Assembly (NCBI GenBank): GCA_036653075.1
Contig: JAVVUQ010000005.1
Span: forward strand, 1-39,640
Reading direction: 5' to 3'
Length of the DNA stretch: 39,640 nucleotides
Source: JAVVUQ01 sp036653075
GTDB taxonomy: Bacteria > Bacillota > Clostridia > Christensenellales > CAG-314
Position numbers and translations under genes: made by a program. Shown in pieces: positions 33,538 through 39,640 of this stretch. The notes below the pieces were generated by a model that worked only from the letters and a program-made list of their open reading frames with translations, had not been told where the DNA came from and made no database searches. Every line of letters starts with the position of its first letter. Position 1 is the first letter of the stretch.

Positions 33538-34821
33538 ATGAAACTATTTGGAACAGATGGCATAAGAGGAGTTTTCAACGAAACAATTAATTGTTCAACG
33601 GCATACAAGTTAGGTATATGTTTAGTTGAGTTATCCAAAGAAGAAGCGCCAATTATAATCATAGGGAGAGACACTCGTTTAAGCGGTGGAAAACTTTTAT
33701 CTGCTTTGGCAACAGGAATAATTGAAAAAGGCGGAAAACCAATTAATATTGGAATCCTTCCAACTAACGCTGTTTCATATTTTGTTAGAATTACAAACGC
33801 CGCTTATGGCGTAATGGTTTCAGCAAGTCATAATCCTCCTCAATACAATGGATTAAAAGTATTTGATAAATATGGGATTAAAATATGCGCAGAAAAAGAA
33901 AAGCTTATTGAAGATATGTTTATACAAGATATAATATATATTGACCCTATTTTAGACTTACCATATATTAAAAATGCTCAAAATATGTATATTAGATATC
34001 TATTAAAACATATTGGAATATTAAGTAATGTTTCTGTAACTTTAGATTGTTGCTTTGGTAGCGCATCGTATACAGCGCCTAAAGCGTTTGAAAGCATAGG
34101 CGCCTTAGTAATAAAAATAAACAACGAATATAACGGCGCTTATATAAATAAAAATTGCGGCGCAACTGTCACAGAATGTATGCTGACAGAACAAAAACAT
34201 TATAAAACCGACTTGGCTTTTTCCTTCGATGGCGACGCAGATAGGTTAGCTGTCTATGAAAACGGGGAAATAATAGAACCTAACTATGTATTCTATGTAA
34301 TCGCTAAATATATGCAAGAAATAGGAGAACTAAAAGGAAAAGCTGTTGGAACTATTTTAACTAATGAAGGATTAGAACTTTCGTTAAATAAAATAGGAAT
34401 TGAATTATTTAGAAGCGAAGTGGGCGATGCAAATGTATTTAGACTAATGGTAAAAAAAGGAACTGTTTTTGGCGGAGAAGATAGCGGACATTATATGCTG
34501 ACTAAATACACATTAACAAGTGACGCAATTTTAAATGCTTTATTCATAACAAAAATTCACAATGAAAAAGGAAGCATTAAAGATTATGGAAAAGAATTAA
34601 CTCTATTTCCATCTTGCAATTTAAGTATACCTTGGTTTGATGAGGACAATGAAAGAATTGAAAGGATTAAAAAGGCGGTTAAATTAAAATATCCAACTAT
34701 TAGAACAATAATACGTAAAAGTGGAACTGAACCAAAACTAAGAATTTTAGCGGAAAGTAGTAGTACAGATTTATCATCAATTTGTTCATCAATTGCAGAT
34801 TTATGCGAGGAGATTAAATAA
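33538..34821 (+). CDS. glmM: Phosphoglucosamine mutase
   Basis: Interconverts glucosamine-6-P and glucosamine-1-P for UDP-GlcNAc. Visible: KLFGTDGIRGVFN at the N-terminus, the active-site phosphoserine loop VSASHNPPQYNGLK (about 94-107), the metal loop FSFDGDADRL, the sugar-binding GGEDSGHYM, and the phosphate-binding RKSGTEPKLRI. With ATG 33538 (6 bases after GGAGG; an in-frame ATG at 33517 precedes that site) the protein has 427 residues, slightly shorter than the usual 445-450, from compact loops. The stop overlaps the glmS start by one base (TAATG). No clear promoter could be assigned in 33361-33537. Confidence 0.95.
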   Translation: MKLFGTDGIRGVFNETINCSTAYKLGICLVELSKEEAPIIIIGRDTRLSGGKLLSALATGIIEKGGKPINIGILPTNAVSYFVRITNAAYGVMVSASHNPPQYNGLKVFDKYGIKICAEKEKLIEDMFIQDIIYIDPILDLPYIKNAQNMYIRYLLKHIGILSNVSVTLDCCFGSASYTAPKAFESIGALVIKINNEYNGAYINKNCGATVTECMLTEQKHYKTDLAFSFDGDADRLAVYENGEIIEPNYVFYVIAKYMQEIGELKGKAVGTILTNEGLELSLNKIGIELFRSEVGDANVFRLMVKKGTVFGGEDSGHYMLTKYTLTSDAILNALFITKIHNEKGSIKDYGKELTLFPSCNLSIPWFDEDNERIERIKKAVKLKYPTIRTIIRKSGTEPKLRILAESSSTDLSSICSSIADLCEEIK

Positions 34822-36635
34822 TGTGCGGAATTTTTGGTTATATTGGTAAATCAAACGCTGCCGAAATTATTATTCAAGGCCTAAAGAATCTTGAATATAG
34901 AGGTTATGACTCCGCAGGAATGGCAGTAACTAACAATAAACAGATATTTCATATCAAACAAATAGGTAAAGTTGAAGATTTAGAAAATATATATCAACAC
35001 CTACCTAAAGAAAAAAAATTAAAGTATATATCACATTGCGGTATTGGACATACACGCTGGGCTACGCACGGAAAAGTTACGCTTGAAAATTGTCATCCTC
35101 ATCTTTCCTTTGATAACGCTATCGCAATCGTTCATAACGGAACTATTGAAAATTATATTGAACTTAAAAAATTTATTCTCTGTAACGGCATTAACGTTAC
35201 AGGGGATACAGACAGCGAAATAATTGCGCATTTAATAGCGTTAAATTATAAAAATTCTCTGTATAATGCAGTAGTTAAAACAATAACATTACTCAAAGGC
35301 TCATTTGCTTTTGCTGTTATATCTAAATATAATCCAAATACAATAATAGTAGCAAAACATAACTCGCCTTTAGTTATTGGCTGTAATAAAGAGGGATTTT
35401 ATATCTCCAGCGATATCCCTGCATTAAATTCAATATGCTCCGAAATATACATAATGGCTGAAAACGAAATTGCAAAAATAACTAATAAAAAATTGATGTT
35501 TTATTTAAATAATAAAATAATCGTTAAAAATCCTATAAATGTAACTGCTGAAAAACAAGAAAACTCTTACAATGGATTTTCTTGCTTTATGGATAAAGAA
35601 ATAAATGATATTCCAAACGCTATAATAAATACATATAATGATATCAATAACAAAAAAGATTTATTATACAAAATTTCTTTGTCTATTGAAAAATCATCAC
35701 GTATAATTTTTGTTGGATGCGGAACAGCTTTTCACGCCGCCTTAGCATCATCATATATTTACGAAAATCATTTAAAAAAAGCTTGCAGAAGCGTATTAGC
35801 AAGCGAATTCTTGTATAGTCCACCGTATATTGATAATCAAACTGTTTGTTTCTTTATTAGTCAAAGCGGCGAAACCGCCGATACGCTGAACGCTTTAAAA
35901 TACGCAAAATCACAAAATGCTTTAACAATAGCGATAACAAACGTAAAAAATAGCAGCATAACCTTTATTTCCGATATTAATGTCTATATAAACGCCGGTC
36001 GAGAAATCGCCGTAGCTTCAACTAAAGCGTATAACGCTCAAATTACAGCGATGTTATTAATACTTCGATTTATCTTACGTAATGATGCTGATTTTATAGA
36101 TAAATCAAAAAAATATAGTACTATTACAGACATAGTACTCTATATTAGACAAATACTGTCCAATAAACATACAATTAAAGAGATTGCAAAGTCATTAAAG
36201 CAAGATGAAAATCTATTTTTTATTGGACGAGGATTAGATTATGTAACCGCAAGAGAAGGCGCTTTAAAGCTTAAAGAAATAGCTTATATTCATTGTGAAG
36301 CGTTAGCAGCAGGAGAGTTGAAACACGGTACATTGGCGTTAATAACAAAAGGGGTTAAAATTATAACAATTATTACAAATGAGCTTATTAAAGATAAAAT
36401 GAAATTAGCTATCGCTGAAACCAAAGCAAGAGGAGCGGAAATAATCGCAATTACTCCATTTGAAGAATTTAGAGATATTGTTGATAAAATAGTTTTATTG
36501 CCTATGGCAGATTACGAATCAATGCCTATTATATCTATAATTCCTTTGCAATTATTAGCCTTATATACTTGCGAAAAATTAGGGTATTTTCCTGATAAGC
36601 CACGTAACTTAGCAAAATCTGTAACTGTGGAATAA
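34821..36635 (+). CDS. glmS: Glutamine-fructose-6-phosphate transaminase (isomerizing)
   Basis: Makes glucosamine-6-P from fructose-6-P and glutamine, the entry step of amino-sugar synthesis. N-terminal Ntn glutaminase domain with catalytic Cys2 (MCGIFGYIGKSNAAE), LEYRGYDSAGMAV, GHTRWATHGKVT, HNGTIENY and TGDTDSE; then two SIS domains (about 285-415 and 455-590; SQSGETADTLNAL, ASTKAYNAQI, EALAAGELKHGTLALI) and the C-terminal DKPRNLAKSVTVE. 604 residues, full length. Translation is probably coupled to glmM through TAATG. No glmS ribozyme can lie between the genes because they overlap. Confidence 0.97.
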   Translation: MCGIFGYIGKSNAAEIIIQGLKNLEYRGYDSAGMAVTNNKQIFHIKQIGKVEDLENIYQHLPKEKKLKYISHCGIGHTRWATHGKVTLENCHPHLSFDNAIAIVHNGTIENYIELKKFILCNGINVTGDTDSEIIAHLIALNYKNSLYNAVVKTITLLKGSFAFAVISKYNPNTIIVAKHNSPLVIGCNKEGFYISSDIPALNSICSEIYIMAENEIAKITNKKLMFYLNNKIIVKNPINVTAEKQENSYNGFSCFMDKEINDIPNAIINTYNDINNKKDLLYKISLSIEKSSRIIFVGCGTAFHAALASSYIYENHLKKACRSVLASEFLYSPPYIDNQTVCFFISQSGETADTLNALKYAKSQNALTIAITNVKNSSITFISDINVYINAGREIAVASTKAYNAQITAMLLILRFILRNDADFIDKSKKYSTITDIVLYIRQILSNKHTIKEIAKSLKQDENLFFIGRGLDYVTAREGALKLKEIAYIHCEALAAGELKHGTLALITKGVKIITIITNELIKDKMKLAIAETKARGAEIIAITPFEEFRDIVDKIVLLPMADYESMPIISIIPLQLLALYTCEKLGYFPDKPRNLAKSVTVE

Positions 36636-36657
36636 AAAAATAAGAAAATAAAATAGA

Positions 36658-37155
36658 TTATTTTAGCGTTATATTATTAGGCAAATTAATAAGGGGTAAA
36701 ATTCTTTTTTTTGTTAAATAGTAAAATGGAACGCCAATAAGATATAGGATAACTGCTTGTGACAAAGCGGTAGTAAGTACATTAATAATATAAATAGCGT
36801 TAGCGCTATTAAACAGCCACAATATGGGCAAAAAGAAAGCGTTTAGTAAAATAGGCGGTAAGGCGGCTAATTTAGGGTCTTTAATTTTTGATGTTAAAAT
36901 GCCAGCAATGAATGTTATTATCGTACCAAAAATCATATCCCAAATACCATATGGCGACATTATATTTGAAATTAAACAACCTATACTTAAGCCTATATAA
37001 CTTGACGGAATCAAGCAGGGTAAAATAGTTAAAGCTTCGCCAAGTCGTAGTTGAATTGGTCCAAAAGCAATTGTTTGAGTAAAAACTGTTAAGACAAAGT
37101 ATAACGACGCTATGGTTGCGTTGATGCAAATTAGTTTGATAGTTGTTTTTTTCAT
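36658..37155 (-). CDS. QueT family membrane transporter subunit
   Basis: A 165-residue, highly hydrophobic protein with about five membrane segments. The segment IAFGPIQLRLGEALTILPCL followed by GCLISNIMSPYGIWDMIFGT is characteristic of the QueT family (PF06177), predicted ECF-type substrate-binding subunits for a queuosine precursor such as preQ1. The substrate is a family-level prediction; I see no preQ1 riboswitch in the 100-base leader, and the ECF energising subunits are not nearby. The start follows AAGAGATG-type sequence with a weak ribosome binding site. Convergent with glmS (22 bases between stops). Confidence 0.8.
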   Translation of the reverse strand: MKKTTIKLICINATIASLYFVLTVFTQTIAFGPIQLRLGEALTILPCLIPSSYIGLSIGCLISNIMSPYGIWDMIFGTIITFIAGILTSKIKDPKLAALPPILLNAFFLPILWLFNSANAIYIINVLTTALSQAVILYLIGVPFYYLTKKRILPLINLPNNITLK

Positions 37156-37238
37156 ATATACATCTCTTATTTTTAATAAATATATTTTATTTTTTAATAA
37201 ATAATTTTATATTAGGTATTATATTGCCGAATTTAAGT

Positions 37239-37267
37239 ATAATAACATAATATTAAAATAAAAGCAA
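37239..37267 (-). promoter_or_regulatory. Promoter of the QueT-type gene
   Basis: On the minus strand TTGCTT (37262-37267), 17-base spacer, TATTAT (37239-37244). The -35 lies within the foot of the upstream gene's terminator hairpin. The leader to the ATG at 37155 is about 75 bases. Confidence 0.5.
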
Positions 37268-37297
37268 GCGCAAACATCGAATATCGAATTTGCGCTT
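37255..37297 (-). terminator. Terminator after the DUF378 gene
   Basis: On plus coordinates AAGCGCAAA (37266-37274) and TTTGCGCTT (37289-37297) form a 9-bp stem, continued by TCGA/TCGA (37277-37280, 37284-37287) around a 3-base loop. Read on the minus strand the stem is followed by GCTTTTATTTT. It sits about 150 bases beyond the DUF378 stop. Confidence 0.7.
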
Positions 37298-37447
37298 AGC
37301 ATTTATGAAAATTTACTTTAAACTTGATAAATTTAGATAATATACACAATAAAATGTAGTATATAATAAATGTTTAGTTCAATTTTCAGAAAATAAAATG
37401 ATAAATATTATTCGTAATTATAAACTTAAGCATTTAAGTTATAAACT

Positions 37448-37804
37448 TTAATAATTTCTGTAATTACTATTATCCTTATTACTGTAACGATTATAATTCT
37501 CACGTTTATCACGTCTTTGGTTGTGAGCATCTCTTTGATTATGATGTCCATAAGTTTCGTGGCGTTCGCCGCTATTACTGCCTGTTACGTTTTTACGTTC
37601 ATTGACAGCGCCCATTGTTGATAGATAGACAATCATCCATAATGAAGCGACGCCTACAACTATATAAATAATTGTAGCTATTACATTTGAGCCGCCTACA
37701 ATCCATTCAACAAAATTAAAATTAAAAATTCCAATAGACATCCAATTTAATGAAGCTATTATCATTAGAATAACTGATATCCAAGTAAATGTTTTGCGTA
37801 CCAT
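37448..37804 (-). CDS. DUF378 membrane protein with charged His/Asn/Arg/Tyr tail
   Basis: Residues 1-65 match the short two-helix DUF378 family: an N-terminal TM (WISVILMIIASLNWMSIGIF), the characteristic NWxxxG pattern, and a second TM (VIATIIYIVVGVASLWMIVY). The family is usually about 60-80 residues; here a roughly 45-residue hydrophilic tail is added (about 73-118), dense in His, Asn, Arg, Tyr and Ser (HHNQRDAHNQRRDKRENYN), low-complexity and probably disordered. Function of the family is unknown. AAAAGGAG lies 7 bases before the ATG. The gene is monocistronic, with its own terminator at 37266-37297. Confidence 0.85.
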   Translation of the reverse strand: MVRKTFTWISVILMIIASLNWMSIGIFNFNFVEWIVGGSNVIATIIYIVVGVASLWMIVYLSTMGAVNERKNVTGSNSGERHETYGHHNQRDAHNQRRDKRENYNRYSNKDNSNYRNY

Positions 37805-38018
37805 ATAATTCTCCTTTTAGTTCGCATTTAGCGATTATAATAATATTGTTAGTCAGTAGCTCATAATTTATACATTCAATGTAATATTAATTTACAAAGC
37901 TTTAGCTTTATGTTATAATAATTGATATATGTGTAAAATTAAACGCTAATAAAACCTTATAATATAATCATTGTATGATTTATTAGGTAATGATTAATTT
38001 TAATTATATCATAGTAAC

Positions 38019-38047
38019 TTGTTACAGCATTATTATATATTTATTAT
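38019..38047 (+). promoter_or_regulatory. Possible promoter of the DUF362 gene
   Basis: TTGTTA (38019-38024), 17-base spacer, TATTAT (38042-38047), just ahead of AAAGGA and the ATG at 38067; the leader would be only about 13 bases. The remainder of the 262-base divergent region (37805-38018) is AT-rich without clear structure. Confidence 0.4.
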
Positions 38048-38066
38048 AAAAATAAAGGATAGTTAA

Positions 38067-39233
38067 ATGATAGATTTTCAAATTGTAAGAGTTAAAAGTT
38101 ACAATCAAACGGAAGTAGATAATGGAATAGACACTCTTTTAAAATTACTTGGCGGAATTGAAAAATACATTAAACCTAATATGAAGGTTTTTATTAAAGC
38201 TAATCTTGTGCGTGAAATGACTCCAGATAAAGCTGCGACAACGCATCCCGCTATAATTGAAGCGTTATGTAAAAAGATTAAAGAAATAGGCGCTCAAGTT
38301 ATAGTAGGCGATAGTAGTAGCGGCGTTTATAATTTAGCGTATATGACTGCTATATATAAAACCACGGGTATGGATATTGCTTGCAAAAATAGCGGCGCAT
38401 TATTAAACGAAGATTTTTCTTCAAGTGTTATATTTAATGAAAATAGCGCTGTTTTAAAGAACGCTCAATTAACGAATTCGTTTTTAACTGCTGATGTCGT
38501 AATAAATGTATGCAAATTAAAAACTCACGGACTTACTGGTTATAGCGGCGCTGTAAAAAATTTGTATGGATTAATTCCAGGTTTAGTTAAAATCGAAATG
38601 CATAGTAAATTTAATACATTAGACACTTTTTGCAATTGTCTTGTAGATATTGAACGTATCGCCTCAGAAAAAATCAAACTTCACATAATTGATGGCATTA
38701 TTGGAATGGATGGCAATGGGCCAACAAATGGCGCGCCAAAAAAAATGGATGTGTTAATAGCGTCATCAAATGCTTACTACGCTGATATGGCAGCAATTTC
38801 TTTATTTGGAGATCCGCTTGAGAATCCAATAATACAGACAGCTATTAATAGAGAAATTATAACAGAACAAAAAGAAGAAATATTAGCGTTAAGAGAAGAT
38901 TTAAAAGAATATGCAGCTTTAGATTTTAATGCAATAGATGTTAAATTAGCGACATCGGGATTTAAAGATATGCCAAAATTTATAAAAGCATTATTTAGAA
39001 GTAGCATGAGTCGCAAAGTAAGTATTAACAAAAAAATATGCGTAGGCTGTGGAAAATGCAAACTTCATTGTCCAGGGAAAGCTATTGAAATTAAAAATAA
39101 AAAAGCTCATATAAATCAAAACAAATGTATTCGTTGTTATTGTTGTCAAGAACTTTGCCCAAAAAATGCAGTAAAATACAATAAACCGATATTATATGGA
39201 ATAGTGCATAAGTTATCTGAAAGAAAAAATTGA
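38067..39233 (+). CDS. DUF362 domain protein with two C-terminal 4Fe-4S clusters
   Basis: Residues 1-300 form a DUF362 domain (KVFIKANLVREMTPDKAATT, IVGDSSSG, INVCKLKTHGLTGYSGAVKN, IIDGIIGMDGNGPTNGAPK). Residues about 325-375 are a bacterial ferredoxin-type domain with two clusters: CVGCGKCKLHCPG and CIRCYCCQELCPK, giving eight ligand cysteines. 388 residues, typical of anaerobes. The role is unknown; family members are annotated as iron-sulfur proteins and electron transfer is the reasonable inference. AAAGGA precedes the ATG. Its stop codon lies inside the -35 box of the greA promoter. Confidence 0.88.
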   Translation: MIDFQIVRVKSYNQTEVDNGIDTLLKLLGGIEKYIKPNMKVFIKANLVREMTPDKAATTHPAIIEALCKKIKEIGAQVIVGDSSSGVYNLAYMTAIYKTTGMDIACKNSGALLNEDFSSSVIFNENSAVLKNAQLTNSFLTADVVINVCKLKTHGLTGYSGAVKNLYGLIPGLVKIEMHSKFNTLDTFCNCLVDIERIASEKIKLHIIDGIIGMDGNGPTNGAPKKMDVLIASSNAYYADMAAISLFGDPLENPIIQTAINREIITEQKEEILALREDLKEYAALDFNAIDVKLATSGFKDMPKFIKALFRSSMSRKVSINKKICVGCGKCKLHCPGKAIEIKNKKAHINQNKCIRCYCCQELCPKNAVKYNKPILYGIVHKLSERKN

Positions 39234-39258
39234 CATTGTAAAGTTAATGTGGTATAAT
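39230..39258 (+). promoter_or_regulatory. Promoter of greA
   Basis: TTGACA (39230-39235), 17-base spacer, TATAAT (39253-39258) with TGG in front, an extended -10: a full consensus promoter. Its -35 contains the TGA stop of the DUF362 gene (39231-39233). The leader to the greA ATG is about 46 bases. Confidence 0.9.
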
Positions 39259-39310
39259 TATAAAGTTATGTGTACGGCAGGCGATAATCTTGACCGTCAA
39301 GGAGGATGTA

Positions 39311-39640
39311 ATGGCAGACGTTTTTTTAACCGAAAAAGGTAAAATCGAATTAGAAGAAAAATTAGCTTTTTTGAAATCAATTCGTAGAGCAGAAGTTAGC
39401 GAAAAAATTAAGGAAGCGCGCGGATTTGGTGATTTATCAGAAAACGCTGAATATGACGCAGCAAAAGAAGAACAAGCTACTGTCGAAGGTGAAATTTTAG
39501 AACTTGAAACTAAACTTAGAACAGCGAGAATTATTGAAGATGTAACTGATTTACGAACAGCGACAATTGGATGTTATGTTACATTAAAAAGAATAGATAC
39601 TGGCGTTAAAACTGAATATCAAATTGTAGGCACTACTGAA
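39311..39640 (+). CDS. greA: Transcription elongation factor GreA, 3' end outside window
   Basis: Rescues backtracked RNA polymerase by stimulating transcript cleavage. The first 110 residues are present: VFLTEKGKIELEEKLAFLKS, the coiled-coil finger with its acidic tip GDLSENAEYDAAKEEQ (carrying the conserved D and E residues), and the start of the C-terminal FKBP-like domain (IGCYVTLKRIDTG). The ATG at 39311 lies 5 bases after AAGGAGG (39299-39305). The window ends before the last 50 or so residues. Confidence 0.97.
   Translation, partial: MADVFLTEKGKIELEEKLAFLKSIRRAEVSEKIKEARGFGDLSENAEYDAAKEEQATVEGEILELETKLRTARIIEDVTDLRTATIGCYVTLKRIDTGVKTEYQIVGTTE

Noticed and set aside
33361..34821. glmS ribozyme in the glmM-glmS unit
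   Set aside because: glmS overlaps glmM by one base so there is no room before glmS, and the region before glmM lacks the conserved ribozyme core.
37156..37260. preQ1 riboswitch ahead of the QueT-type gene
   Set aside because: No preQ1-I-like short C-rich hairpin with an A-rich tail or ribosome-binding-site pairing was visible; the leader is plain AT-rich sequence.
1..39640. CRISPR arrays, insertion sequences, prophage, toxin-antitoxin or defence genes
   Set aside because: No regular direct repeats with spacers, transposase or integrase motifs, or attachment-site duplications were seen; gene content is housekeeping apart from the surface protein.

Overview
The window is a visibly AT-rich (roughly 30% G+C by eye) chromosomal segment. 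It looks like an uncultured, possibly spore-forming member of the Clostridia. The support is pheS-pheT, mutS2, a DUF4364 gene, a ytxC-like sporulation gene beside thrS, a T-box leader, an L20-type leader before infC-rpmI-rplT, strong AGGAGG ribosome binding sites, and TTGACA/TATAAT promoters with a 17-base spacer. Lineage below class level cannot be read from the sequence. A run of ten N at 15853-15862 shows this is a scaffolded assembly.

Layout. 1-10312: the 3' end of pheS, pheT, a U32-family protein, mutS2, a NifS-like cysteine desulfurase and thiI, all on the plus strand; several genes overlap or nearly touch. 10390-13569: a large membrane-bound PAS/GGDEF sensor. 13656-14688, minus strand: a DUF4364 regulator and two tRNA-Leu genes with their own promoter, an inter-tRNA hairpin and a shared bidirectional terminator. 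14870-19834: an unrecognised gene translationally coupled to aroE, then aroB, aroA and aroC, which cover four of the shikimate-to-chorismate steps. 19945-24541: ytxC-like gene, T-box-controlled thrS, then the L20-leader operon infC-rpmI-rplT, in which infC starts at ATT. 24656-27413: a SpoU-type RNA methyltransferase, a YebC family protein, ruvC and ruvA. 27761-33298: one very large secreted protein with OB-fold-like modules, a PHP/CehA-type metallohydrolase domain and a C-terminal membrane anchor. 33538-36635: glmM-glmS, two steps of UDP-GlcNAc precursor supply. 36658-37804, minus strand: a QueT-type transporter and a DUF378 membrane protein with an odd hydrophilic tail. 38067-39640: a DUF362/ferredoxin protein and the start of greA.

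Most of the window is housekeeping: translation (pheST, thrS, infC, rpmI, rplT, two tRNAs, RNA modification by thiI and the methyltransferase), recombination (mutS2, ruvC, ruvA), aromatic amino-acid precursors and cell-wall amino sugar supply. I see no phage, insertion sequence, CRISPR array or defence island. The items most worth a second look are the 1845-residue surface protein, the cysteine repeat inside the U32 protein, the compact AroA with an altered PEP-site motif, tRNA-Leu(AAG), the ATT start of infC, the possibly leaderless ytxC-like gene, and the assembly gap that falsely breaks aroE.
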